From NCBI RefSeq assembly GCF_903946935.1, contig NZ_CAJAXH010000222.1, forward strand, positions 1 through 64,000: a stretch of DNA of 64,000 nt, written 5' to 3'. This DNA comes from an uncultured Thiodictyon sp. Lineage in GTDB: Bacteria > Pseudomonadota > Gammaproteobacteria > Chromatiales > Chromatiaceae. Position 1 is the first letter of the stretch, and each line of letters begins with the position of its first letter. The position numbers were made by a program, and so were the translations under genes. Below the pieces are notes generated by a model that made no database searches, was not told where the DNA came from, and saw only the letters and a list, made by a program, of their open reading frames with translations. This document shows, piece after piece, positions 17,779 through 25,940 of this stretch.

Positions 17779-19689
17779 TCACTGGGCAGGTGTCCGCGCC
17801 AATCGATCCGCGACCTCCGCAAACCGGGGCGCCAAGTCCAGGCGCCCGGGCGCACCAACCGCCCGGGCACGGTCATAGAGTGCGCGGGCCGCGTCCACCT
17901 GGCCTGCATCCAGCCGCCAGTTAGCGGCCAGGAGCAGTGGCAGCGGGTTGGCCGGGAGTGCCGCGAAGGCGGCCTCCAGTGCCGCCATGGCCCCCGTGCC
18001 GTCGCCCAGGTCATGACGCAGATGCCCGACATACATCAGGAGCTTTTGTCGGCTGGAGGGCTGCATGGCGCGCACCGCCGACGCATCTTCCAGCAGTGTG
18101 AGCAGCGGACGTTCAGCCAGGTCGCAACCGCGATCCAGCGACAGGTTGACCAGTGTGATCAAGGCCGTGGTGTCATAGTCGTTCAGCGCAGTGCCAAGCT
18201 GGGCGCGCGCCTGGGTGATGCGCTCCGGTTGCAGGCGGCCGGTTTCCCGGCAGTCCAGATAACCCTCTTGCAGGCGAGGGCCGACCCCCTGGGCGGGCGC
18301 CAGCAGCCGGTGGGCGGCAGCGAATTGTCCGCGCTCGGTCAGGACCTGCGCCAGTTCGGCCCGCGCCCGGGTCGAAGGCCAGGGACTGACGAGCGCGCTC
18401 AGATAGATCCCCTCGGCGCTGCCCCAGGTCCAGGCGCGGGCCAGACCCAGGCCGAACAAGGCGACCAGCGCAAGTGTGGCGATGGCCGGGCGGAAGCGGG
18501 CCAGCGTGCCGGTGGCCGACCCGATCAGGTCCGCCGCCGCCAGGATCAGCCCCAGGCTCGGTAGGTAGTTGCGATGCTCGAAGGCCAACTCCAACGGGAG
18601 CAGGGTCGACTCCATCAGGTGCCCGGCGAAAAAGAACAGGATGCCAAAGGCCGCGAGCGGGCGTCGGCGCAGCAAACCCAGGCCGAGTGCCAACAAGGCG
18701 AGCAGGAAGAGTGCTGCGGGCAGGGTGGTGGGCGGTTGCAGCCAGCCGGTCGAATGGGGCAGCCGGTCGTAGAGGAAGGGCATGACCCCCAGGCGCGGCA
18801 GCAGGATTTGTCCGACATAGAGTGTCACCACCCGCGTCTCGGTGAGCAGCCGCTGGCCCATGTCGAAGTCACGCCCGGCGTACCCGATCGCCGTCGCCTG
18901 CGGCACCAGCAGCAGCCAGAGTGTGGCCCCCAGACCGAGGAGCAGGACCGATCCGAAATAGCCCGCGAGCAGGCGCCGGGTGGCCTTGCCCCCGCGCAGC
19001 CGCAAGAGGGCGATCTCCAGGGTCGCGAGCAGCACCGGTAACAATGCCCCGTTCTCTTTGCAGAGCACCGCCAGGGCCGGGAGGATCAGCAAGGGCAGCG
19101 CCCAGGCCGCCGCCGGCGTGGGCTGCCCAGTCGCGATTTCCCTCAGGCGCAACCGGGCATAGAGCAGCAGCGCCCAGACGCAGAACAGGGCCGAGAGGAT
19201 GGCCATGCGCTGGACCACATAGGCCACCGTACTCACCTGGAGCGGGTGCAGGGTCCAGGCCAGTGCCACCGCCAGGGCCAGCAGGTCCGCCGCGCCGCGC
19301 GGGTAGCGGGTGCGTGCCAGCAGTCTCACCAGGGCCCAGATCAAGGACCCGGCGATCAAGTGCAGGACCAGGTTCACCGCCTTAAAGGCGAACGGATCGG
19401 CCGAGATCAGTGCATTGCCCGCCAGGGTCGCCATCGCCAGCGGGCGGCCCACGCCCCCGGCGCCGATGAACAGGTGCTCCTGCCAGTGCGCCCCCAGCTC
19501 GGCCAGACCGCCCGTGTGGATCGCCAGGATGGCGTCCTGGAGCTTGCTGTCATCGAGCAGCCAGGGCCCCGAGAGGGCGGGCCAGAAGGCCAACAGGCCC
19601 AGCAACCATAGGGCGGCCAGCGCCGGCAGTGGGCGCGCCGCCCAGGCGGTCGGCGCCGTGTCGGCATGTTCAGCAGGGGTTAGGGACAT
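17779..19689 (-). CDS. Large polytopic GT-C-like membrane protein, paralogue 2
   Basis: A 636-residue membrane protein, same family as the preceding gene. It has the acidic loop GPWLLDDSKLQD, TLHPLQVSTVAYVVQRM, LCKENGALLPVLL and PLELAFEHRNYLPSLG, with about ten membrane spans and a C-terminal helical region (about 420-636). The shared motifs place it in a GT-C-like family whose members use polyprenyl-linked sugars. It is the first gene of the minus-strand operon, with ATG at 19689. Two diverged copies in tandem suggest sequential or alternative transfer reactions. Whether they glycosylate pilin, like the candidate beside pilA, or modify the polysaccharide is unknown. Confidence 0.6.
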   Translation of the reverse strand: MSLTPAEHADTAPTAWAARPLPALAALWLLGLLAFWPALSGPWLLDDSKLQDAILAIHTGGLAELGAHWQEHLFIGAGGVGRPLAMATLAGNALISADPFAFKAVNLVLHLIAGSLIWALVRLLARTRYPRGAADLLALAVALAWTLHPLQVSTVAYVVQRMAILSALFCVWALLLYARLRLREIATGQPTPAAAWALPLLILPALAVLCKENGALLPVLLATLEIALLRLRGGKATRRLLAGYFGSVLLLGLGATLWLLLVPQATAIGYAGRDFDMGQRLLTETRVVTLYVGQILLPRLGVMPFLYDRLPHSTGWLQPPTTLPAALFLLALLALGLGLLRRRPLAAFGILFFFAGHLMESTLLPLELAFEHRNYLPSLGLILAAADLIGSATGTLARFRPAIATLALVALFGLGLARAWTWGSAEGIYLSALVSPWPSTRARAELAQVLTERGQFAAAHRLLAPAQGVGPRLQEGYLDCRETGRLQPERITQARAQLGTALNDYDTTALITLVNLSLDRGCDLAERPLLTLLEDASAVRAMQPSSRQKLLMYVGHLRHDLGDGTGAMAALEAAFAALPANPLPLLLAANWRLDAGQVDAARALYDRARAVGAPGRLDLAPRFAEVADRLARTPAQ

Positions 19690-19756
19690 CGGCGGTTCCA
19701 GCGGCGGGAGGGATCGGACGCGTGCATCCTAGCCTGAAATCTCGCAAACTGTCCTG

Positions 19757-19784
19757 GCTTCGTCGCGGCTGAAGCCGCTCCCAC
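19757..19784. repeat. Short REP-like hairpin
   Basis: TCGCGGCTGAAGCCGCTCCCAC contains a GCGGC-TGAA-GCCGC stem and belongs to the same dispersed GGAGCGGC...GCCGCGA family as 14315-14364. It lies in the divergent gap between the GT-C operon and the acyl-activation operon. Confidence 0.6.
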
Positions 19785-19882
19785 AGGATCCCGGGCTAAC
19801 TTTTGCGGTAAGGGTTCGATGGTGAGTGCCGTTTTGATGGCACAATGTCGCCCTGAGCTCCTGAACCGATCCCCTCCACCCG

Positions 19883-21070
19883 ATGGGCATGTTAACCCTC
19901 ACAGACGTCGAGTTATCCCAAGACATCGGTTGTCTCGACCGTGCGTGGGCGGCGGATGCCACCTTTGCCTTAGTCCCGGCGCGCAGTTCGGTGCCCCGAG
20001 AGTGGGTCATGGATGCCTTGAGGCGTCTGCCCGAGCCTTGGCGGCAAGGACATTTCGCCCTGCTCACCTCGGGCAGTACCGGGCAGCCGAAATTGATCGT
20101 CGGTTTGCGGCAGCGGGCAGAGGCGCTCGCGCGGTTGTTGGATCAGGTGCAATCGGGGGCAGCAGCAGCGGCGACCGTGGTCGCACTGCCTTTGACCTAC
20201 TGCTATGCCTTTGTCAACCAGTGGCTATGGTCCAGGGTCCTGGGTCGGAGGCTGATCCTGACCCAGGGCTTCGGCGAGCCTGAGTCATTGCGCGTGGTCC
20301 TCGCGCAGGCGCGGGACACGATGCTCTGTCTGGTGGGTGCGCAGGTTCCGCTGTTGCGCCGCGGTATGCCGGACGCCGTGTTTCCGGGGGTGGTGCGGTT
20401 GCATTTCGCGGGCGGGGCCTTTCCGCAGGAGCACCTCGATTTTCTGTCTGACCGGTTCCCGAACGCACTGATCTTCAACAATTACGGCTGCGCGGAGGCG
20501 ATGCCTCGCCTGACTCTGCGAGGTGCCGCGGCGTCTGAGCAGGGCGCCAACATCGGCTGGCCCTTGCCGGGCATCGCATTGACCGCGGGCGCCGATGGCC
20601 GGCTCCTGTTTCGCAGTCCCTTCGCGGCCGTCGGGGTCGTGGATGCGGCGGGTATTCACGCGTTCAGTCCGGACGAATGGGTTGAAAGCGGCGACTTGGC
20701 CGTGCCGACGGCGGACGGGAGTTGGGTGCTCAGCGGGCGGTCCAACGAGGTCTTCAAGCGCTATGGGGAGAAGGTTTCGCTTGCCCAGTTGATCGGCAGC
20801 GTGCGCCTGGTCTGGGTTGGTGAGGCGGCCTTCTACCGTGAAACGGATCGCCAGGGGGAGCAGGGGGCCGTCTTGGTGCTCGCTCCGTCGCCCTCGGCGG
20901 ATGAACTGCGACGCGTGCTGAGCGCCTTGCGTGCCGAGTATCCCCGGCCCCATTGGCCCTTGCGGATCGAGGGGGCCGACGTCTTGCCGAGACTGCCGAG
21001 CGGCAAGATCGACAATTTGCGCCTGGCGGCTCTGGAGCGCCGGGCCATCGTCTGGAAACAGAGGATCTAG
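19883..21070 (+). CDS. AMP-dependent acyl (or aminoacyl) ligase
   Basis: Adenylate-forming enzyme. The phosphate loop LLTSGSTGQPK sits at residues 60-70, unusually close to the N-terminus, so the first subdomain of normal 500-residue acyl-CoA synthetases is largely missing (395 residues here). YGCAEAMPR, ESGDLAV and LSGRSNEVFKRYGEKV are the later core motifs, and LPSGKID near residue 375 supplies the catalytic lysine. The next gene is an acyl carrier protein whose ATG directly follows this stop codon, so the natural acceptor of the activated acid is probably that ACP. The acid itself is unknown. First gene of a long overlapping operon. Confidence 0.85.
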   Translation: MGMLTLTDVELSQDIGCLDRAWAADATFALVPARSSVPREWVMDALRRLPEPWRQGHFALLTSGSTGQPKLIVGLRQRAEALARLLDQVQSGAAAAATVVALPLTYCYAFVNQWLWSRVLGRRLILTQGFGEPESLRVVLAQARDTMLCLVGAQVPLLRRGMPDAVFPGVVRLHFAGGAFPQEHLDFLSDRFPNALIFNNYGCAEAMPRLTLRGAAASEQGANIGWPLPGIALTAGADGRLLFRSPFAAVGVVDAAGIHAFSPDEWVESGDLAVPTADGSWVLSGRSNEVFKRYGEKVSLAQLIGSVRLVWVGEAAFYRETDRQGEQGAVLVLAPSPSADELRRVLSALRAEYPRPHWPLRIEGADVLPRLPSGKIDNLRLAALERRAIVWKQRI

Positions 21071-21316
21071 ATGACCAATTACGACAAGTTGCGTGAACTG
21101 ATACAAGACATCCTGCTCCTGGAACCCGGTGAGTATTCACTGGGTTTGGGGCGTGGCGATGTGCCAACCTGGGACTCACTCGCGGTGGTTTCAATTGCCG
21201 TCGGATTGGATGAGACCTTTGGCCAGCACCCGAGCCCGGATGAGGCCACTGGGCTTAAGAGCGTCGCCGATATCGTGGCCTTTCTTGAGTCGCGCGGGCT
21301 GTCTTTCAGTGACTGA
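21071..21316 (+). CDS. Acyl carrier protein
   Basis: An 81-residue acidic helical protein with the phosphopantetheine attachment site in PTWDSLAVVSIAV (Ser near residue 36; housekeeping ACP has DSL at the same place). It would carry an acyl group loaded by the upstream ligase. Its last 8 bases overlap the start of the Fe-ADH-like gene. The sequence differs from fatty-acid ACP and the gene stands among LuxE/LuxC-like genes, so it is a specialised carrier. Confidence 0.88.
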   Translation: MTNYDKLRELIQDILLLEPGEYSLGLGRGDVPTWDSLAVVSIAVGLDETFGQHPSPDEATGLKSVADIVAFLESRGLSFSD

Positions 21317-22268
21317 AGCAGACAGCCGCACTGCGGCGGCCCGGCGTCCCTTGTGTTGGTCCCCGCGGGAACTGGCCGATGCGGACCTGGGTGCGGTGGT
21401 TGTTGTGGGTTCGCCGCCGCGGGCCCCGCGCATCGCCGGGTCGCTGCGCTGTCCCTGGGTGGCCGATCTCAACCAGCTACCCCAGGACCTGGATACGCTG
21501 GTCGTGGTCGGCGGCGGTCGGCGTATCGATCAGGCCAAGTGGTGGCGCGTGCAGCATCGCCCGGGGCTGCGTCTGGTGGCCATTGCCACGATCTGGGGCA
21601 GCGGGGCGGAGAACTCCCCGATCGCGGTCCTCGACCATGACGGGGTGAAGGAGATCCACCTGGGTGAGCAGTACCTGCCGGACGTGCGCTGCACCTTTCC
21701 CGAGTTTGCGCAAGAGATTCCGCTGTCGCTGGCGCGATCCGGTTGCGGCGATGTCTGGACCCATGCACTCGAGGGCTTTCTCTCCCCCCTCGCCGATCGC
21801 CCGCTGCGGGAGGAACTCGCCGCGCTGATCGGCGACCTGCTGGGCCTACCGATCGGCCGCGATCCCCGTTGGTTCGAATACTCGGCGTTGGCGTGCGCCG
21901 CCCAGGCCCGTTCCAGCGTGGGTCTGGTTCACGGCATCGCCCATCAATTGGAGGCCCCGTTGCGGGCCAACCAGGCGGACGGGAACTGGGGGCACGCCGC
22001 CTTGTGTTCACTCTTTATTTACCCGGTCATGTGCTTCAACCGGCAGGGTTCCGACCGGTTCGCGACCTTGGCCGCCGCGTTCGGTCTCGATGCCGACGGG
22101 CTCCTGGCGCACCTGTCGACACTCTTCGACCCCGTCGGTTATGACCGCGCACTGCCCGAACTGCGGCGGCATTGGGCTGAGACCCTGCGCGACCCCAGCA
22201 CCAGGCTCAACAGTGTACTGGTGCGCCCGGGCGCACTCGACTATTTCGATCGCCGAGTCTTTGCGTGA
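21309..22268 (+). CDS. Iron-containing alcohol dehydrogenase-like protein
   Basis: GTG 21309 overlaps the ACP stop and gives 319 residues, shorter than the about 380 of classical group III alcohol dehydrogenases. The family fold is visible: LVVVGGGRRIDQAKWW (GGG nucleotide loop, 68-70), IATIWGSGAENSP (like TTAGTGSE), a metal-binding Asp in SGCGDVWTHALEG (Asp148), and HGIAHQLEA and NWGHAALC holding candidate metal His residues. Together with the LuxE/LuxC-like pair downstream, it could reduce an acyl-derived aldehyde to an alcohol, or oxidise in reverse. The N-terminus is abbreviated, so activity should not be assumed. Confidence 0.75.
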   Translation: MTEADSRTAAARRPLCWSPRELADADLGAVVVVGSPPRAPRIAGSLRCPWVADLNQLPQDLDTLVVVGGGRRIDQAKWWRVQHRPGLRLVAIATIWGSGAENSPIAVLDHDGVKEIHLGEQYLPDVRCTFPEFAQEIPLSLARSGCGDVWTHALEGFLSPLADRPLREELAALIGDLLGLPIGRDPRWFEYSALACAAQARSSVGLVHGIAHQLEAPLRANQADGNWGHAALCSLFIYPVMCFNRQGSDRFATLAAAFGLDADGLLAHLSTLFDPVGYDRALPELRRHWAETLRDPSTRLNSVLVRPGALDYFDRRVFA

Positions 22269-23311
22269 GTGCCTTGCTGGAGTGCGCACCCTATGGTCCG
22301 AGAGACGAGTCGGCGCTGCTGTCCGAGCTCTCCCAGCTCTCCCACCATCATCTGGAGGGTTGCCCGGAGTATCGCCGGGTCTGGCCTGGCTGGGTTGGGG
22401 CTCGGCGCCTCGCTGAACTGCCCTGGCTGCATGTCGGATTATTCAAGTACCTGAATCTGAAAACTACGTTTCCAGGCGTACAGTTCGAACGTACCCTCAA
22501 CTCATCCTCCACGACCGGCAACCGGCCCAGTCAGATCGCCCTGGACCAGACCAGCTCGGCGCTCCAGGCGCGCAGCACCGGGGCTATCCTGCGCGACTTC
22601 ATCGGGGGCGGACAGCGCCCCTTGCTGGTGCTGGATAGTGCTGCCTCGTTGCGGATGCGCGGGGCGGTGTCGGCACGGATTGCCGCTGCTTTGAGTCTCA
22701 AGCCAATGGCCTCCGAGATCCATTTTCTGCTCACCGATTCGACCGATCCGGCCACGCTGCGTTGGGACTTGCTGGGCGATTTGCTGGATCGCCACGATGA
22801 CCTGCTGGTCTATGGCTTCACCTGGATGCTCTGGCTGGCCTGGGGCGCCGCGAGCATTCCGGAGGCCGTCAGTGCGCGGCTGAATGGCAAGCGCATCACC
22901 TTCGTTCACAGTGGCGGCTGGAAGCGTCTCGACGCACTGCGGGTGGATCGCGCCGCCTTCGATGGCGCACTGCTGCGTGGGCTTGGTCCCGGTTCCGCCG
23001 TCATTGACTATTACGGGCTGGTCGAGCAGGTGGGGGTGATCTACCCGCTGTGCGCCCATGGCTTCCGGCATGTCCCGGTCTGGGCAGGCGTGCTGGTGCG
23101 TGACCCCTTCAATTTGCGTCCGCTGCTGGAGGCGCCGGGCCAACTCCAGTTGCTCAACACCCTGGCCCGCGGCGTGCCCTGTCACAGTGTGCTTACCGAG
23201 GACCTGGGTATCATCCGTGCCGGGGACTGCCCGTGCGGGCGTAGCGGCCCCCGTTTCGAGCTCCTGGGGCGGGTGCCAAAGGCCGAATTACGGGGGTGTG
23301 CCAATGCGTGA
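22265..23311 (+). CDS. LuxE-like acyl-protein synthetase
   Basis: A 348-residue adenylate-forming protein of the LuxE family, which activates an acid and passes it as a thioester to a reductase. The phosphate loop is SSSTTGNRPSQIALD (like TSGTTG-x-PS); VIDYYGLVEQVG corresponds to the acyl-AMP motif; and the C-terminus CPCGRSGPRFELLGRV has the Cys-rich ending of the family, where LuxE carries its acylated cysteine. GTG 22265 overlaps the previous stop (GTGA). It directly precedes and overlaps the LuxC-like gene by 8 bases, as expected for a fatty-acid-reductase-like pair. No luciferase genes are present. Confidence 0.82.
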   Translation: MSALLECAPYGPRDESALLSELSQLSHHHLEGCPEYRRVWPGWVGARRLAELPWLHVGLFKYLNLKTTFPGVQFERTLNSSSTTGNRPSQIALDQTSSALQARSTGAILRDFIGGGQRPLLVLDSAASLRMRGAVSARIAAALSLKPMASEIHFLLTDSTDPATLRWDLLGDLLDRHDDLLVYGFTWMLWLAWGAASIPEAVSARLNGKRITFVHSGGWKRLDALRVDRAAFDGALLRGLGPGSAVIDYYGLVEQVGVIYPLCAHGFRHVPVWAGVLVRDPFNLRPLLEAPGQLQLLNTLARGVPCHSVLTEDLGIIRAGDCPCGRSGPRFELLGRVPKAELRGCANA

Positions 23312-24503
23312 CGTGCCGCTTGGTCTGTATGCCTATCGCGGTCCAAGCGGGGTGAGCGCGGTCGCACTGGCCCTGGACCCGGAGCAGACCGTCGGCGCTT
23401 GGTCGGGTCTGCGTGGCCACATGATCCGCGAGCGGGCGGATGCCTTCACTCGTGACGAGTGGGCTTTCCTGATCGCCTTCCTGGACCCGGTCAACTTGCG
23501 TTGGCCGTTCCTCAGCACCTTCGGCGACCCGCTGGGTCCGGTGGCCGGGCGCGTGACTGCCCTGCTGCGCCCGCGCGGTGCCATCGCCCTGTGGCTTCCG
23601 AACAATGTCTCGCTGCTCGGCCCGCTCCTGGTGGTGTTGGTCTCGCTGGTGGGATCGCCGCTGCGCATCAAGGCCGGGTCGCGTAGCGACGATCTGACCA
23701 CCGCCTTCCTGGAGTATGCCCGCCCCCGCTTGGCTGGGGTGCCGCTCGGCGACTATCTGGCGAGCGTCGCCTGCGCGGCATTCGATCGCGGCGACCCCCG
23801 TAACCGGCGTCTGGCCGAGGATGCCCAGGTCCGTCTGGTTTTCGGCGGGGATGCGGCCGCGCGGTCGATCGATGAGCTTCCGCACCCACTGGAGAGTAGC
23901 GGATTCGCCTTCACCGACCGGCGTTCCGAGGCCTGGCTGGAACCGTCGCGGGTGGATGATGACCTGCTGTTGAGCCTATTACGGGTCTTTGGTATCTATG
24001 GCCAGACCGGGTGTACCTCGCCCCGACGGGTCGTGCTGCTCGGCGGGACTCCGGCGGATGCCAGTCAATTGTGCAACCGCCTGACGGCCCTGTGGCCCCG
24101 GGCCCACCCCAGGCCGCCACCGGTACACATCGCCAGCGGCAACCAGATGGCCCGCCAGTGGGCCGCTGCCCTGGGTTGGGAGGCCGTGGTGGCGGGTGGG
24201 CAGGGGGCGGTATTCGCGGTCGGCGATCTGGACCTGGAACCCTGTCCAGCCCCCATGCTGCTGATGGTGGTTGCCGCCACCCTGGCCCAGGCGGAGGCGG
24301 CGCTGCCCGCGAATATCCAGACCATCGGGCACGCCTTGACCGATGCAGCGCACCCGCGGTGGCTGGAGTTGCTTGCCCACACCCGCGTGCGCCGATTCGT
24401 TCCGGTCGCCCGGATGCACCACTTCGGACCAGTCTGGGATGGTTGGGCCTTCTGGCGACAATTGTTCGACGAGGTCGTTTTGGACCCGGGGGTGACGCCA
24501 TGA
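23304..24503 (+). CDS. LuxC-like acyl-CoA / acyl-protein reductase
   Basis: A 399-residue member of the LuxC family, which reduces an activated acyl group with NADPH to an aldehyde. The aldehyde-dehydrogenase-like fold is visible from WLPNNVSLLGPLLVVLVSLV, and the nucleophile is Cys237 in YGQTGCTSPRR (the LuxC consensus is QQ-[AG]-C-x-SP). The start ATG 23304 overlaps the LuxE-like stop and the gene ends in an ATGA overlap with the next one. With the ligase, ACP and Fe-ADH-like protein it makes an acyl-to-aldehyde (or alcohol) route. The product is unidentified and probably decorates the glycan made by neighbouring genes. Confidence 0.85.
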   Translation: MRDVPLGLYAYRGPSGVSAVALALDPEQTVGAWSGLRGHMIRERADAFTRDEWAFLIAFLDPVNLRWPFLSTFGDPLGPVAGRVTALLRPRGAIALWLPNNVSLLGPLLVVLVSLVGSPLRIKAGSRSDDLTTAFLEYARPRLAGVPLGDYLASVACAAFDRGDPRNRRLAEDAQVRLVFGGDAAARSIDELPHPLESSGFAFTDRRSEAWLEPSRVDDDLLLSLLRVFGIYGQTGCTSPRRVVLLGGTPADASQLCNRLTALWPRAHPRPPPVHIASGNQMARQWAAALGWEAVVAGGQGAVFAVGDLDLEPCPAPMLLMVVAATLAQAEAALPANIQTIGHALTDAAHPRWLELLAHTRVRRFVPVARMHHFGPVWDGWAFWRQLFDEVVLDPGVTP

Positions 24504-25291
24504 GAGACTTCTGTGCGGCGAAATATCGACGGCTGTGCGTCGCACTGGTGGACGCGGGATACCAGAGCCTGACGCTGGCGGATTATTTCCAGTCCGGCGG
24601 GTTGCCGCTGGAGGCGCGACGGGTCATTCTGCGGCACGACATCGACCGCTTCCCCGGCATGGCGATCCCGCTGGCACGGATCGAGCGGGAACTGGGACTG
24701 CGGGCCACTTACCATGTCCGTGTCCCGGCGACCTTTAATCCTGCGGTGATCCGGACGCTGGCCGAGTTGGGGCATGAGGTCGGCTTCCATTACGAGAACC
24801 TCTCCAAGTCCCGCGGGGAACTGGTGCGCGCCCGGCAGGGCTTCGCCGATGACCTCGCCCAACTGCGCACCCTCTGTGAGGTCAAGACGGTCTCCATGCA
24901 CGGCAGCCCGGCCAGCCGCATCGACAACCGTGACCTGTGGCGCTCCCGTTCCGGGATAGACGATGGTCTATTGGGTGAGGCCTACCTGGATATGGATTAT
25001 CGCACGGTTCTTTACTATAGCGACACCGGGCGGACCTGGCAGGAGGGACGATTCAATATACGCGACCATATCCCGGATGGACAGTCGCGGATCACGGGTG
25101 CGCCGGTGGTGCGGACGACCGATGATCTGATCGACCTGATCGCCCGGGAAGGACGTAACCTCTATCTGGTTGCCCACCCGGAACGTTGGCCAGTCAGCCC
25201 GGGCGGCTGGGCCCTGGCTGGGCTCAAAGATCTCGCATTCAATTGGGCCAAAGTGCTGATCCGCAAAAGCTATGCGATCCGTACCCGTTGA
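24500..25291 (+). CDS. NodB-like polysaccharide deacetylase family protein
   Basis: 263 residues with a divergent NodB-homology core: VILRHDIDRFPGMA carries the first Asp pair, EVGFHYENLSKSR has His at the metal-site position, and VKTVSMHGSP and LYLVAHPERWP follow later. It is cytoplasmic by sequence, with no signal peptide, unlike classical peptidoglycan or chitin deacetylases. Members of this sub-family accompany O-antigen and capsule genes and may de-N-acetylate a lipid-linked sugar, giving a free amine for the acyl branch (inference). Start ATG overlaps the LuxC-like stop. Confidence 0.72.
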   Translation: MRDFCAAKYRRLCVALVDAGYQSLTLADYFQSGGLPLEARRVILRHDIDRFPGMAIPLARIERELGLRATYHVRVPATFNPAVIRTLAELGHEVGFHYENLSKSRGELVRARQGFADDLAQLRTLCEVKTVSMHGSPASRIDNRDLWRSRSGIDDGLLGEAYLDMDYRTVLYYSDTGRTWQEGRFNIRDHIPDGQSRITGAPVVRTTDDLIDLIAREGRNLYLVAHPERWPVSPGGWALAGLKDLAFNWAKVLIRKSYAIRTR

Positions 25292-25306
25292 TATAGGAGT
25301 GGCATA

Positions 25307-25888
25307 ATGCCCGCAACTTCGTCTTGGTTCTCGCGCCGGCTCTTGGCCTTGGCGCAACGTCTGAACGGCTCGGCCGTATTCGAGTCGCAGACCCTGGGTG
25401 CGATGCTCTGGGGTATCTGGAGCCGGATACTCCAATGGGTGGCCATGAGCTTCCTGCCGATCCCCTCCGGCGTTCGGGTCGCCCTTCAGCGGGCCCGCGG
25501 GGTGCGTATCGGCAAGAATGTCTTCCTCGGGCCCGGGTGCTGGATCGACAACGCCCGTCCTGACCTGGTGGAGATCGAGGACGACTGCTCGCTCGCCGGG
25601 CGGGTGACGGTGCTCACCCATGCCTCCCCCCCGGCGCCCCTGCGCGAGATCCTCGGTCCGGACTCAAGGTCATTCAAGAAGGTGACGATCAAGCGGGGCG
25701 CCTGGGTGACGGTCAATTGCACGATCCTGCCGGGCGTGACGATCGGTGAGAATGCCATCATTGCCGCCGGATCGGTGGTCAATCATGACATCCCCGCGAA
25801 TGTGGTGGCAGCCGGCGTGCCGGCGCGCCTCGGCGGGCGGCATGAGCCGGTAGTCCGCCCCACGCAGCACTCGACGGGAGACCGATGA
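25307..25888 (+). CDS. Hexapeptide-repeat acyltransferase
   Basis: 193 residues; the C-terminal two thirds are left-handed beta-helix repeats (GVRIGKNVFLGPGCWIDNA, VTIKRGAWVTVNCTILPG, VTIGENAIIAAGSVV) ending in IPANVVAAGVPAR, the CoA-site signature of the LbH O- and N-acetyltransferases. The residues before helix onset (about 1-60) are hydrophobic and may anchor it to the membrane. The catalytic His lies in LTHASPP. It probably acetylates a sugar hydroxyl or amine of the glycan; the preceding NodB-like gene may create its acceptor. Confidence 0.85.
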   Translation: MPATSSWFSRRLLALAQRLNGSAVFESQTLGAMLWGIWSRILQWVAMSFLPIPSGVRVALQRARGVRIGKNVFLGPGCWIDNARPDLVEIEDDCSLAGRVTVLTHASPPAPLREILGPDSRSFKKVTIKRGAWVTVNCTILPGVTIGENAIIAAGSVVNHDIPANVVAAGVPARLGGRHEPVVRPTQHSTGDR

Positions 25889-25940
25889 ACAGCCTTGGAT
25901 CGGGCCTTAGCTGCTGCCGTTCGACACTCTGCTGCTGGTC

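Noticed and set aside
20285..21106. Long minus-strand frame opposite the AMP-ligase
   Set aside because: A shadow of a GC-rich gene; the plus strand has clear motifs and the minus translation has none.
23304..24503. Luminescence operon
   Set aside because: LuxC- and LuxE-like genes are present, but there are no luxAB or luxD genes and the context is glycan synthesis.
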